From Chthoniobacterales bacterium (GTDB lineage Bacteria > Verrucomicrobiota > Verrucomicrobiia > Chthoniobacterales > UBA10450), in NCBI GenBank assembly GCA_035274845.1, contig DATENU010000024.1, forward strand, positions 1 through 64,000: a stretch of DNA of 64,000 nucleotides. The letters run 5' to 3'. The notes beneath the pieces were generated by a model that was not told the origin of the DNA, ran no database searches, and saw only the letters and a program-made list of their open reading frames with translations. The position numbers were made by a program, and so were the translations under genes. Position 1 is the stretch's first letter; each line of letters starts with the position of its first letter. Shown piece after piece: positions 17,737-27,328 of the stretch.

Positions 17737-18789
17737 GTGGATAAGTTGAACCTCCTGAGCATCGCGCTCGGTCTCGCCTGCCTCGCCGGCCTCAATCTTT
17801 ACCTGACCGTTTTCGTCTCCGGTCTCGCCATCCACTTTCACTGGATCACGCTCTCCCCCCAATACCAGTCACTCGCCGTCCTGGGAGAGCCGTGGATCAT
17901 CACCATCGCCGGGATTCTTTATTTGCTGGAATTCTTCGCCGACAAAATCCCGTGGGTCGATTCCGCGTGGGACACGGTCCACACCATCATCCGGCCAATC
18001 GGCGGCGCGTTACTCGCCATCCAGGTGCTCGGCCATCATTCGCCGTTCATGGATGTGCTGATCGTCCTGCTCGCGGGCACCACCAGCCTGGTCACCCACA
18101 GCGCAAAAGCATCGTCGCGCCTCGTCGCCAACAGTTCACCCGAGCCGCTTTCCAATATCGGTCTGAGCATTGCGGAAGACGTGGCCGTGTTCGGCGGCCT
18201 CGCGCTCATCCATTACAATCCCGTCCTGGCGTTTTCCATTTTCGCGATCGCCATCGCCGCGTTTCTTTATTTCGCGCCAAAAATTCTGCGCTCGATGAAG
18301 GCCAGGATCTGGCTGGCTCTCACGAAACTAAACGCCGCGGCCGATTTCCACCGACCCTCGACCCTGCCCATCGCGTTGCCGTCGCGCCTGGCGCCGATCT
18401 TTAGCAAACAAAACCTGCTCGGTGAAACCATCGCCTGGGCCGTGCCTTGCATCAGCGGACGCGGCCGGCGCATTCCCGCTAATCTTTTCGGCGCGCTCGT
18501 CGCCACCAACGAAGAACCGCACAAGATTGTTTTCGTCGCGCGCCGGAACTGGAAAGCCTTTTGCCAGACGATCGACCTCGAGGGCTCAACCATCGCCCGC
18601 GAACCGCAGTTCCTGTCGGAGAACCTGGTCATCGTCCCCGGCGAAGGCCGCGGACCGAAGTATTCCTTCTTGTTCACTCGCTCGCGCGCGTCGTTGGTCG
18701 AACTCATTGCCGAAGATCTGCGGGACAAGTTGCAGACGTCCGCGCCGGTTCATCAGCTGCGGGCGCCCGAACCGGTAGCCCACGTTTAG
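17737..18789 (+). CDS. DUF4126 membrane protein with C-terminal extension
   Basis: A 350-residue protein. Residues 1-190 form the DUF4126 membrane domain: about five helices (SIALGLACLAGLNLYLTVFVSG; IITIAGILYLLEFFADKIPWVDSAWDTVHT; GGALLAIQVLG; LIVLLAGTTSLVTHSAKA; LAFSIFAIAIAAFLYFAPKILR). The following 150 soluble residues (ISGRGRRIPANLFGALVAT; NLVIVPGEGRGPKYSFLFTRSRASLVE) are not part of the usual short family members. GTG 17737 is used as start. Substrate and role are unknown; the PWVDSAWDTVHT loop is the conserved signature. Confidence 0.8.
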   Translation: MDKLNLLSIALGLACLAGLNLYLTVFVSGLAIHFHWITLSPQYQSLAVLGEPWIITIAGILYLLEFFADKIPWVDSAWDTVHTIIRPIGGALLAIQVLGHHSPFMDVLIVLLAGTTSLVTHSAKASSRLVANSSPEPLSNIGLSIAEDVAVFGGLALIHYNPVLAFSIFAIAIAAFLYFAPKILRSMKARIWLALTKLNAAADFHRPSTLPIALPSRLAPIFSKQNLLGETIAWAVPCISGRGRRIPANLFGALVATNEEPHKIVFVARRNWKAFCQTIDLEGSTIAREPQFLSENLVIVPGEGRGPKYSFLFTRSRASLVELIAEDLRDKLQTSAPVHQLRAPEPVAHV

Positions 18790-18798
18790 CGCGGCCAT

Positions 18799-18822
18799 GG
18801 AGACGGCACGCCATCGTGCCGT
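18799..18822 (+). repeat. REP-like palindrome with GGAG head
   Basis: GGAG (18799-18802) followed by the 20-base palindrome 18803-18822 with ACGGCACG arms. It is a single unit just after the DUF4126 gene. Confidence 0.65.
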
Positions 18823-18951
18823 CCGCCGCTTCGACGAGAGGATATCTCACGCTCTCTCCCCGGCCTGATGGCAGGCCGGCTCCAATAGGTTCCATTTTCG
18901 TATCGCCAAAACGAGCGGCCTCTTCCACACTTCCCTCAGTCATCCCCCCAG

Positions 18952-20319
18952 ATGCAGTTTGCCAGCCGCTACGCCGAGCTCCGTGAGTCTGCGCGCGTTC
19001 ATGAACGCGTGCTTTTCCCCGCCCTTCGCACGCCGAGCGAACTCGAGCTGCAGGCCCGCTGGTTCGCCGGCGATTTCGGGCGGCGCTTCTCCTCCGTCGC
19101 CGGAGACGAAATCGAGGTCGTCCAGTTTGGGACTTGGAACCGTGAAGCCGGCCCTGATTTTTCCGATGCGGTCATTCGCATTAACCAGGGCGACCTGATT
19201 CGCGGCACGATTGAATTCGACCTCGCCGATCGCAGCTGGGAAACGCATGGACATTCCACCAACACCGCGTTCGACGGCGCCATCCTCCACGTCTTCGTGC
19301 AACAGAGCGAACGCCTCTTTTTCACCCGCACCAATTCGCATCGCAATGTGCCGCAGGTCCGGGTCGATCCCGCCTTGTTGCCCAACAAATTCTCCCTGAA
19401 TGTGCCGCTGGCGCGACCCGGCCGTTGCCAGGCGCCCCTGAAGGATTTGCCCCAGGAACGCCTCGAAAGCATTCTCACTGCTGCTTCGCAATTCCGGCTT
19501 CAGCGGAAGGCGGCGCGGATCAAAAATATCGTCGAAAGCCACGGGCGTGATGCCGCGCTCTTCCAGGAGATCGCGTCGGCGCTTGGTTATAAAAACAACA
19601 AGCTCGCCTTCGCGCTTCTGGCGCAGCGGGCGCCGCTCTCGTTCCTGCGCAAAAAATCTGACGACATCGAGGCAATACTCTTCGGCCTGGCCGGCTTTTT
19701 GGGGACTCCCGACCTCGGCGTTTATCCCGAAGCCGCTCGCGCTTACGTGCGACAACTTTGGGACCGCTGGTGGCCGCACCGCGACGATATGCTGCGCCTC
19801 GTCTTGCCCGGCAAACTCTGGCGCCTGAGCGGCGCCCGGCCGCTAAACCATCCTCAACGCCGCCTCGGCGCCCTCGCTCTTCTCGCGCATTCCTGGCCCA
19901 CCTTGATCAAATCAATCGCCGGGAAAAACGCGACGACCGTCGAAAATTTTTTCCTGAACCTGAGCCACCCATTCTGGAACTTTCATTACACGCTCACCTC
20001 CGACGCGGTTCCAACCGAAATGGCCATCGTCGGCCAATCCCGCGTCGCGGAGATTCTAGCCAATGTTCTCCTCCCGCTCTTCCTCGCGGAAGGCTGCGAC
20101 ATTTGGCCGGATTATCAAAAGCTTCGGGCGCGCCTGACCAACCGCCGTCTGGAAACCGGAGCAACCCGGCTTTTTGGAGCCGACCCCCGCCGTCCACGCT
20201 TCACGAAAACCATCGCGCAACAGCAGGGTTTGCTTCAGATCTACGAGGATTTTTGTTTGCAGGACAACTCCGATTGCGCCCAATGCCCTTTCCCGGAGCA
20301 AATGCAAAAATGGAAATGA
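18952..20319 (+). CDS. DUF2851 family protein
   Basis: A 455-residue cytosolic protein of the DUF2851 family, frequent in Bacteroidetes and Verrucomicrobia. Recognisable stretches are ELELQARWFAGDFGRRFSS, FGTWNREAGPDFSDAVIRI, GTIEFDLADRSWETHGH, FFTRTNSHRN and a C-terminal cysteine pair, DNSDCAQCPFPEQ. Early residues suggest a nuclease-like GxE...D arrangement (GPDF...GTIEFD), but I cannot show activity. Its TGA overlaps the ATG of the pseudopilin gene, so the two are translationally linked, which is an unexpected pairing. Confidence 0.85.
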   Translation: MQFASRYAELRESARVHERVLFPALRTPSELELQARWFAGDFGRRFSSVAGDEIEVVQFGTWNREAGPDFSDAVIRINQGDLIRGTIEFDLADRSWETHGHSTNTAFDGAILHVFVQQSERLFFTRTNSHRNVPQVRVDPALLPNKFSLNVPLARPGRCQAPLKDLPQERLESILTAASQFRLQRKAARIKNIVESHGRDAALFQEIASALGYKNNKLAFALLAQRAPLSFLRKKSDDIEAILFGLAGFLGTPDLGVYPEAARAYVRQLWDRWWPHRDDMLRLVLPGKLWRLSGARPLNHPQRRLGALALLAHSWPTLIKSIAGKNATTVENFFLNLSHPFWNFHYTLTSDAVPTEMAIVGQSRVAEILANVLLPLFLAEGCDIWPDYQKLRARLTNRRLETGATRLFGADPRRPRFTKTIAQQQGLLQIYEDFCLQDNSDCAQCPFPEQMQKWK

Positions 20320-20900
20320 AAAACGAGCGCGCTTTCACCGTCATCGAACTGCTCGTCGTCATCGCGATAATCGCGGTGCTGATAAGCTGCGCCTTTCCCG
20401 TTTTTCAAACCGCGCAGAACCAGGCGAAGAAAGCGCAGGCAAAAAGCGACCTGAACCAAATCGTGGTCGCGGTGAACGCCTTTTACTCGGAATACGGGAG
20501 GTATCCGGTGGCCGTGGACGACACCCCGATGGCGGATACGAGCGAGATTTTCTATACGCTTCGGGCCATCGCAAAAGGAACGGCAAACCTGAATGACGCC
20601 GCTAATCCTCGAAAGATTGTGTTCCTCAATATTCCGGACGCCAAAGACCAGACGGCGCCCCGCTCAGGAATCAGGGTTTCCGACGGCCAATGGTACGATC
20701 CGTGGGGGCAGGCCTATCGAATCGCGATCGACGGCACCTACGATAATCAGCTGGCGAACCCGTACGGCTCGTCTGGCGGCGCCGGATCAGATCCGATCCG
20801 GGCCGGGGTCATCGCCTGGTCGCTTGGGAAAGACACGAAGCTGGGCACGAACGGAAACGGCAAGTTCACCGGCTCGGACGACGTTATCTCCTGGCAGTGA
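20310..20900 (+). CDS. Type II secretion/type IV pilus pseudopilin (GspG-like)
   Basis: A 196-residue prepilin-like protein. A short basic leader, then the cleavage and methylation motif AFTVIELLVVIAIIAVLI (residues about 8-25), in which Glu is at position 5 of the mature chain. The C-terminal globular part has the GspG-type DPWGQAYRI and a Gly/Asp-rich end that may bind calcium. Prepilin peptidase and the rest of a secretion machine are not in the window. The start is ATG 20310 (or 20316), overlapping the stop of DUF2851. Lone pseudopilins of this style are common in Verrucomicrobia and Planctomycetes. Confidence 0.85.
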   Translation: MEMKNERAFTVIELLVVIAIIAVLISCAFPVFQTAQNQAKKAQAKSDLNQIVVAVNAFYSEYGRYPVAVDDTPMADTSEIFYTLRAIAKGTANLNDAANPRKIVFLNIPDAKDQTAPRSGIRVSDGQWYDPWGQAYRIAIDGTYDNQLANPYGSSGGAGSDPIRAGVIAWSLGKDTKLGTNGNGKFTGSDDVISWQ

Positions 20901-20951
20901 CTTTGCCGCTTGCAAATCGGCATTCGAAAATCGACAATCGAAAATTCTTCT

Positions 20952-21022
20952 GCGGGTGTAGTTCAATGGTAGAACGCCAGCTTCCCAAGCTGGACACGAG
21001 GGTTCGATTCCCTTCACCCGCT
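20952..21022 (+). tRNA. tRNA-Gly (anticodon CCC)
   Basis: Acceptor GCGGGTG/CACCCGC with discriminator T, D-loop TTCAATGGTAGA, anticodon loop TTCCCAA in a CCAGC/GCTGG stem and T-loop TTCGATT. The anticodon CCC reads GGG. It is 71 bases long with CCA not encoded. Confidence 0.95.
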
Positions 21023-21150
21023 CTCTGGCGGCCCCGCTAATGAGGGCGGCTTCACCGCGTTACTCCGCGGTTTCGGCGCCTTGCGCCCGTGAAACGGTGT
21101 TTCGCGACATTTGGGAAGCGGCTTCGATCCAAGCCGCGTAATCTCGGAGC

Positions 21151-21729
21151 ATGAGCATTTCTTTCACTCGAAAGCGCTTTCTTATGACGAGCGCGGTTGC
21201 CGGGGCCGGCTTTCTCTTTGGGCGTAATGCCCGGTCGCAGCCCGGAGTCGCATCCCCCACTCCCGCTTCAGCGAGCACTCCAGAATCGGCCGATAATGTT
21301 CCGGATTTTCCCGAGCACGATCCCCAGCTTGAGCGCGCGCGAGTGAAACGATTCGTCATTGCGGGCCACGGCAATCTGGCCGCCGTGAAAAAGATGCTTG
21401 GGGAAGATCCGACCCTGATCAACAGCACGATCGACTGGGGGAACGGCGACTTCGAGACGGCCCTGGGTGGAGCTTCCCACATGGGCCGCCGGGACATCGC
21501 TGATTTCCTGCTCGAGCACAATGCGCGGCTCGATATTTTTGCCGCGACGATGCTCGGCAAGCTCGACATCGTGAAAGCGGCAGTGGCTGCATTCCCGGGC
21601 ATTGTGCACGTGCCGGGACCGCACAAGATTCCGCTAATCGTCCACGCCCAAAAAGGAGGCGCGCCTGCCACTCAGGTCCTGGAGTTTCTGAAGCCACTTG
21701 TCGCGCAAGCGCAGCCGCCCCCGAAATGA
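21151..21729 (+). CDS. Exported ankyrin-repeat protein
   Basis: A 192-residue protein. The N-terminus TRKRFLMTSAVAGAGFLFG looks like a Tat-type signal (twin basic residues, FLM) followed by a Pro/Ser/Ala linker. Residues about 65-175 hold three or so ankyrin-type repeats (VIAGHGNLAAVKKMLGEDPTLIN; LGGASHMGRRDIADFLLEHNARL; TMLGKLDIVKAAVAAFPGIVH). Partner and function are unknown. It stands alone between tRNA-Gly and the two-component genes. Confidence 0.75.
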   Translation: MSISFTRKRFLMTSAVAGAGFLFGRNARSQPGVASPTPASASTPESADNVPDFPEHDPQLERARVKRFVIAGHGNLAAVKKMLGEDPTLINSTIDWGNGDFETALGGASHMGRRDIADFLLEHNARLDIFAATMLGKLDIVKAAVAAFPGIVHVPGPHKIPLIVHAQKGGAPATQVLEFLKPLVAQAQPPPK

Positions 21730-21838
21730 CACCGGTTTCTCTGGCGCCGTAATTCTTTGACGGGTTCGCGGATCTGCGTTGGAATGGCGCTCAATCTTCC
21801 AACCGGTGAAGGTCCTCCGAACAGGCGCGGTTACCACT

Positions 21839-22957
21839 ATGGAAGCTAGGTCGTACTCGGCCTGGCGCGTGGCAGCTCTGCTGTTCCTTGGTTGGAGCAT
21901 CGTGGGGCTTACCTTTGCCGCGGTGTCGTACACCGCCGGCATCATTGAGAACCGGGCGTTCTCACTCGCCGACGCGCTTCGGCTTAACCTGATTCAATTC
22001 TATCTTTGGGGAGCGTTTTCGCCCCTTATCTTTTGGTTCGATCGCCGGTTTACGATCGAGCTGCGACCGCTGCAGGTTCGCAGGCTCCTGGCGCATTTCG
22101 GAGCTTTGGTCCTGCTCTCCGCCATTCATCAGACCATTCATCTCGCCATCTTCTGGTCGCTGTCGCCGCGCCTCAGAGAACGTTTCCCGGCTATCATCGA
22201 CTGTTACCGGGCCTACTTCGGGTTTGGTTTCTACATCGGTCTGATCATCGCCCTCCTGATCTCGATCGCGGTGCATGCTCTCCTCTACTATCGGAATTTT
22301 CGCGCGATCGAATCGCAGCAGGCCGCGACGAAGACTCAGCTGGCCCAGGCCCAGCTCAAGGCCTTGAAAATGCAGATCCATCCGCATTTCCTGTTCAATA
22401 CCCTGCACTCGATCTCTTCCCTGGTGCTCGATGACCCTCCGAAGGCCAACAGCATGATCGCGCGCCTGGGCGATTTTCTTCGGCTAACTCTCGACCATTC
22501 CGACCAGCAATTGGTCACCCTGCAGCAGGAAATGGAATTCGTCCGTTGTTACCTGGAGATCGAGCAGGTCCGCTTCGGTGACAGGCTCAAGGTGGAGTAC
22601 CTAGTCGAGCCGGGCACGACTTCGGCGCGCGTCCCGCACCTGATTCTGCAGCCGCTGGTCGAGAATGCCATTCAGCACGCGATCGCTCCGCGCCGCGATC
22701 GCGGCCAGATCACGATCAGTGCCAGGCAAACTGGCGATCTGCTCGAGTTGGAAATCAGAGACACCGGCGCGGGACCTGCCACGACAATCGCGCCAGGTAA
22801 TGGGCACGGTCTCGGCCTTGCGAATGTGCGGGCGCGCCTCGCTGGACTCTATGGCTCAACCGCTCTCTTTGAAGCGGGCCGGGGCTCGGACAGCGGACTG
22901 ACCGTTAGGATTCGGATTCCTTTCCAGGCGGAGGACGACGGGAACTTCGATGAGTAA
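21839..22957 (+). CDS. LytS-type membrane sensor histidine kinase
   Basis: A 372-residue kinase with four predicted membrane helices in the first 170 residues and no large extracellular domain. The His_kinase domain has QIHPHFLFNTLHSISSLV (the phospho-acceptor His is in this block), and an HATPase domain has LVENAIQHAI, DTGAGP and GLGLANVRARL. ATG 21839 is chosen; the frame is open to a TTG 60 bases upstream. The last 8 bases overlap the response-regulator gene, so the pair is co-translated. The stimulus is unknown. Confidence 0.92.
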   Translation: MEARSYSAWRVAALLFLGWSIVGLTFAAVSYTAGIIENRAFSLADALRLNLIQFYLWGAFSPLIFWFDRRFTIELRPLQVRRLLAHFGALVLLSAIHQTIHLAIFWSLSPRLRERFPAIIDCYRAYFGFGFYIGLIIALLISIAVHALLYYRNFRAIESQQAATKTQLAQAQLKALKMQIHPHFLFNTLHSISSLVLDDPPKANSMIARLGDFLRLTLDHSDQQLVTLQQEMEFVRCYLEIEQVRFGDRLKVEYLVEPGTTSARVPHLILQPLVENAIQHAIAPRRDRGQITISARQTGDLLELEIRDTGAGPATTIAPGNGHGLGLANVRARLAGLYGSTALFEAGRGSDSGLTVRIRIPFQAEDDGNFDE

Positions 22958-23726
22958 CGCGAAGCTCAGAGTTCTGGTTGCAGACGACGAACCGCTGGCC
23001 AGGAAGCTTATTCGGCGCTTCCTCAAACAAGAACCGGACGTCGAACTCCTGGCTGAATGCAGCGACGGCAAAGAAGCTGTCGCGACCATCCGAAAAACAA
23101 AGCCGGACCTTCTCTTTCTCGATATCCAGATGCCGGAGCTCGATGGTTTTGCCGTGCTCGACACCCTCGGGGCGGCGGAAATGCCGCAGGTTATCTTTAC
23201 GACCGCCTACGAGTCGTATGCGATCCGGGCGTTTGAGCTCCACGCTTTGGATTACCTTCTCAAACCGTTCGACCAGGTCCGCTTCAAAGCCGCGATGCAG
23301 CATGCGAGGGAGCGCCTTCGGACTCGCCGCCCGGGCGAAGAAGGCGTCCAGATCGGCAGCTTGCTTGAAACCATTAAGGCTCAGCAACAGCATCTGGATC
23401 GTCTGATCATCAAGGCGGATGGCCGCATCACTTTTCTCAACACTCATGACATCGAGTGGATCGAAGCGGACGACAAGTATGTCTATCTGCATACTGCCAA
23501 AGGAAAGAAGATGGTCAGGCAGACTCTTTCGGGAATGGAAGCACAGCTTGATCCGAAGCGCTTCCGCCGCATTCATCGCTCGGCGATCGTGAACGTTGAG
23601 CGGATCAAGGAAATGCAGCCATTGTTCAATGGAGAGCACTCCGTTTTGATGGGCGATGGGACAAAGCTGACCCTGAGCCGGACCTACAAGGACAAGCTAT
23701 TCGAGCTGCTGGGCAAGCCGCTCTAG
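22950..23726 (+). CDS. LytR/AlgR-type response regulator
   Basis: A 258-residue response regulator. The receiver domain (1-120) has the acidic pair DDE at 12-14, the phospho-acceptor Asp in FLDIQMPELDG and the conserved Lys in LLKPF. The LytTR DNA-binding domain (about 150-255) has the typical ITFLNTHDIEWIEADDKYVYLHTA and RFRRIHRSAIVNVERI. It is cognate to the overlapping LytS-type kinase. LytTR regulators usually bind direct repeats upstream of their targets; no obvious target next to it is recognised. Confidence 0.93.
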   Translation: MSNAKLRVLVADDEPLARKLIRRFLKQEPDVELLAECSDGKEAVATIRKTKPDLLFLDIQMPELDGFAVLDTLGAAEMPQVIFTTAYESYAIRAFELHALDYLLKPFDQVRFKAAMQHARERLRTRRPGEEGVQIGSLLETIKAQQQHLDRLIIKADGRITFLNTHDIEWIEADDKYVYLHTAKGKKMVRQTLSGMEAQLDPKRFRRIHRSAIVNVERIKEMQPLFNGEHSVLMGDGTKLTLSRTYKDKLFELLGKPL

Positions 23727-23840
23727 TTCGTTCGCGCCCCCCTCTAAACGGTTCACGACATTGTAGCCGCCGCTCACGTCATTCTCATAGGCCCATTCCG
23801 CGGCGGCCCATATCGTCGTCTCATAACCAAGAGGTGTCTT

Positions 23841-24644
23841 ATGAATACAAAACTGGCAGCAACATTATTTTTCGCCCTCTCGTTTCTCTCCGCTTTGCGA
23901 GCGGACCAGACCTCGCGCGACAGGGTAACGGAGATTGTCACGGCGATTCAACGTTCCGATTACGAAGGAAATCGGTCCGCGCTCAAGCAACAATACGATC
24001 AACTCACTCCGTTCCTCGACGACAAAGATCTCGCATCGCGTATTCGTTACTGGCGCGGGTTCGCACGGTGGCGAGATGGAATAAACGCCGGCAACGAGAC
24101 GGTAGATCCAAGTGAAATGGAGAAACTGTTCCTGAGCGGCGCGGACGAATTCAAAGCGGCCCTGGCTGTCGATTCGAGCTTTGTGGACGCAAAGGTCGGC
24201 CTGATCTCGTGCCTCGGTCACGTCGTCTATTTGCATCGAAACGAAAAAGAGCGAGCGCAGGAACTGGTCGCTCAGATAATGCCTCTGGTTAAGGAAGCGA
24301 AGGATCAGGCGCCTGACAATCCGAGGCTCATCTGGGTATGCGGCCCGATCCTTTGGTACACACCGGTCTATAAAGGCGGAGGGATCGACAAGGTCATCGA
24401 GAATTACGAAAGAGGCCTGGTGGTTTGTTCCACACTCCAAGCTCCGGCAGACCCGCTCGAGCCAGCCTGGGGTAAGCCCGAGCTGTTAATGAATCTCGCC
24501 TACACCCAATTATCTAAAAACCCGCCTGAGATCGAAAAGGCGGAAGCTAACGCGCGGGCCGCGCTCGAACTTGTCCCCTACTGGCACTACGTGCGCGACA
24601 TCCTTTTGCCGAAAATTGATGCGTTGAAAAACAAACCCAAGTGA
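23841..24644 (+). CDS. Exported TPR-like protein
   Basis: A 267-residue protein with a clear signal peptide (MNTKLAATLFFALSFLSALRA) and helical, TPR-like units (LSGADEFKAALAVDSSFVDAKVGLISCLGH; MPLVKEAKDQAPDNPRLIWVCG; KVIENYERGLVV; AEANARAALELVP). It probably acts in the periplasm. Its stop overlaps the GTG of the methyltransferase gene (GTGA), giving a coupled pair. No known family name could be attached. Confidence 0.75.
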   Translation: MNTKLAATLFFALSFLSALRADQTSRDRVTEIVTAIQRSDYEGNRSALKQQYDQLTPFLDDKDLASRIRYWRGFARWRDGINAGNETVDPSEMEKLFLSGADEFKAALAVDSSFVDAKVGLISCLGHVVYLHRNEKERAQELVAQIMPLVKEAKDQAPDNPRLIWVCGPILWYTPVYKGGGIDKVIENYERGLVVCSTLQAPADPLEPAWGKPELLMNLAYTQLSKNPPEIEKAEANARAALELVPYWHYVRDILLPKIDALKNKPK

Positions 24645-25510
24645 AATCGGTCATTCACCCTGCGCCGGATCTCGCCGAGGCCAGAACTCTTGAGCAACCC
24701 TTTCGGGGTGATCGAGGTTCTGGGTTTCACTCCGGCCCGGACATGAGTCACGATCCAGTAGACCTGCTCTTCGGAGGAATGGAGAAACTAGGGCCGGGGA
24801 GCAACGCCGATACACGCCACGTTCTCAGCTTGCTTCCGGAGCGTCAGTTCGGGGTTGTCGTGGATGCGGGATGCGGTTCAGGCCGGCAAACGCTGGTGTT
24901 GGCTCGGGAACTCGGGACGCAGATTTACGCGATCGATTCGTCCCAGCTTTTCTTGAACGACCTGGTGCGGCGGGCTGGGGCCGCAAACCTCGGGCACCTC
25001 GTGCAGGTTCGTCGCATGAATATGAAGAATATTCCTCAAGCTTTCGATCACATCGATCTGCTTTGGTCGGAAGGCGCTGCCTACAACATCGGATTTTCCC
25101 ATGCTCTGGCGGCCTGGGCGCCTGCCATAACGCCGGGCGGTTTCGCAGTCTTGAGCGAAATCTCATGGCTTGATGCGCACGCGGCGCCTCCGGCGGTATA
25201 CGAATTCTTCCGGACGGCCTATCCCGCTATGCACACGGTCGAGGAGAACATCAGGGCCGCGGAAGGATCAGGTTACAAATTGATTACCACTCACACCTTG
25301 CCGCGACGAACCTGGATCGACGGCTATTACGAAATTCTCCGTCCCAGGGCCAGCGCGCTGCTCAAACATTCAGATCCTTCGGTCCGCGATTTCGCCGCCC
25401 AGACCCTGCGGGAGATCGAAGTTTTCGAATGTTCGGAAAATAGCTACGGATATGTGTTTTATGTGCTCCAACGGGCCCGCCGATTTTCAGGCGGCCTAAT
25501 CTGGCTTTGA
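24641..25510 (+). CDS. SAM-dependent methyltransferase
   Basis: A 289-residue class I methyltransferase. The SAM motif VVVDAGCGSGRQTLVLA is at about 73-89, the acidic ribose-binding residue is in IYAIDSS, and LLWSEGAAYNIGF and the motif ALAAWAPAITPGGFAVLSEISW follow. The substrate is unknown; similarity in layout is to small-molecule methyltransferases (Methyltransf_11/25). The start GTG 24641 overlaps the preceding stop. An internal Met near residue 35 could also initiate, as the first 40 residues are not typical. Confidence 0.82.
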   Translation: MKSVIHPAPDLAEARTLEQPFRGDRGSGFHSGPDMSHDPVDLLFGGMEKLGPGSNADTRHVLSLLPERQFGVVVDAGCGSGRQTLVLARELGTQIYAIDSSQLFLNDLVRRAGAANLGHLVQVRRMNMKNIPQAFDHIDLLWSEGAAYNIGFSHALAAWAPAITPGGFAVLSEISWLDAHAAPPAVYEFFRTAYPAMHTVEENIRAAEGSGYKLITTHTLPRRTWIDGYYEILRPRASALLKHSDPSVRDFAAQTLREIEVFECSENSYGYVFYVLQRARRFSGGLIWL

Positions 25511-25621
25511 GGCGCTGGGATTTTTCCGATCGCCCTGGACTTCGCGATTATAAAGGGATCGGAGAGCTGACCGATCTTTCCTTCCGCGAGCGGAGGGGAT
25601 GCGCTAACGTCGCGCGCATCG

Positions 25622-27316
25622 ATGTCAGTTACGCGCAATCAACCTCAGAGTTCCACGTCCTCCGCGCGCGCTTTCCCGATGGAAAGCTCGATCTGGCAAC
25701 GCTACGGCCTCCTCCTTGGACTGCTGGGCCTCGTGCTCTTCAAACTTTGGGTGGTGCACACGGAGGAAATGTATGGGGACTCCAGCGAGTACGACGCGCT
25801 TTGGTATGTAGGCTCCGCCAAACATTGGTATTGGGGCACGCCCTACAGTTGGACTGCATTCGTCAGGCCATGTGCTTATCCGCTCTTTATCGCCGTTCTT
25901 CACTTTCTTGGGATCCCGCTCCGCCTCGGCATTGAGCTGATGCAAATGGCCGGATACGCCGTGTTAATCCTCGCCCTTCGCAAAGCAGCCGTGCCGCGGG
26001 CCCTCTGCCTGTTTATTTTCGCCGCCATGATCCTTCACCCAGCCGCGCTCACCTTCAACAACCGCAGCATGAGCGATAGTTTCTACACGGCCATTCTTCC
26101 GCTCGCGTTGGGAGGCTCGCTTTTAACGCTCTTGACCGCGAAATGGGGCCATGCCGCCTGGACCGGCGTCGCCTACGCCGTCCTCTGGAATACGCGCGAA
26201 GAAAGTTTCCTCATCCCGGTTATTCTGGCGGTTATTCTCGTTCTGGCCCTGCTTCAGCGACGAACCGCACCCAACCGCGGGACGCATTTTGTTTTCTGGT
26301 TGAAGCGCGTCACTGTCCTGGCCGGCACTCTCCTTTTGTTGCTGGCGGCGGTGTACTCGGCCAATCACGCCGCGTTCGGGAGTTTCGCGAAATCCGACAT
26401 GAGTTCGACCACGTTTGAATCTGCTTTCAAAGCGTTGCTTCGGATCAATCCGGGGGAATCGATGCGTTACATCGCGGTCAAAACCGACGCGCTGAAGATG
26501 GCTTACGAAGTTAGTCCGACCTTTGCGGAGCTTAAACCCTATTTTGAAGAGGGGCCCGGGCGTGGATGGACGGACCCTGTCTTCGATACCCTGGGCATCC
26601 GTGAGTACGGGCCCTGGTTTATGTGGGCGCTCCGAAACGTGACCGCGAAAGCCGGTTATTATCGAGATCCGCTCACCGCGAGAGGTTTTTATCGCAAGGT
26701 CGCCCGCGAGATAAATCGCGCTTGCGACGAAGGCCGAATTCCGAGCCGCTTCGTGCTTTCGAGTTTTCTCGATCCCGGAGCGCTCTCTCGAATTCAATTT
26801 TTGCCCGAATCAATTCTAAACATGGGGAAGCTGTTCCTGTTTCGGCATCAGAAGCTCATGGCCCGGGGGGACACCAACATGGTCCCGTGGATGGACAGCC
26901 TTTATCAGGAAATGGTTTTTCGTCAGCCCCAGCCGCAGCCCTCTTTCCATCCGGAAACAAACGTCGTCGTAATACCGGACACGTTGTCGGCCCGGTTGGC
27001 CGTCGCGACCCAGAACTTTATCGGTGCTAACTACGTTTATCTCGTTATCGCACTGAGCTGGGCGAGCCTTGCCGCGCTCGCCGTTGTAATCGCCCTGTTC
27101 CGGCGATGGCGCCTGAGTGATCCGCTTGTGACGATTCTTATCCTCCTCGGAACGACGATCGCCGCCCGGGTTGTATTCTTTGCCTTCCTTCAGGCTACCT
27201 GGTGGATGGGCGGCTACGAGCGTTACCTGTTCCCGGTGATGCCATTGGCTTCGTGTTTTTTCATTCTCCTGATCCACCTTGCGATCGCGCTTTGCCGGAA
27301 CCGGAACGCTCTCTAG
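25622..27316 (+). CDS. GT39/PMT-like polytopic membrane glycosyltransferase
   Basis: A 564-residue membrane protein with about eleven predicted helices. After the first helix (GLLLGLLGLVLFKLWVV) comes an acidic loop, EEMYGDSSEYDALWYV, as in RgtABCD/ArnT-like glycosyltransferases that use polyprenyl-phosphate sugars. A long extracytoplasmic loop (about 260-430) lies between helices. Acceptor and sugar cannot be predicted. The start may instead be ATG 25679 (19 residues later). There is a 111-base gap after the methyltransferase gene. Confidence 0.75.
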   Translation: MSVTRNQPQSSTSSARAFPMESSIWQRYGLLLGLLGLVLFKLWVVHTEEMYGDSSEYDALWYVGSAKHWYWGTPYSWTAFVRPCAYPLFIAVLHFLGIPLRLGIELMQMAGYAVLILALRKAAVPRALCLFIFAAMILHPAALTFNNRSMSDSFYTAILPLALGGSLLTLLTAKWGHAAWTGVAYAVLWNTREESFLIPVILAVILVLALLQRRTAPNRGTHFVFWLKRVTVLAGTLLLLLAAVYSANHAAFGSFAKSDMSSTTFESAFKALLRINPGESMRYIAVKTDALKMAYEVSPTFAELKPYFEEGPGRGWTDPVFDTLGIREYGPWFMWALRNVTAKAGYYRDPLTARGFYRKVAREINRACDEGRIPSRFVLSSFLDPGALSRIQFLPESILNMGKLFLFRHQKLMARGDTNMVPWMDSLYQEMVFRQPQPQPSFHPETNVVVIPDTLSARLAVATQNFIGANYVYLVIALSWASLAALAVVIALFRRWRLSDPLVTILILLGTTIAARVVFFAFLQATWWMGGYERYLFPVMPLASCFFILLIHLAIALCRNRNAL

Positions 27317-27328
27317 GATTCGACTGAA

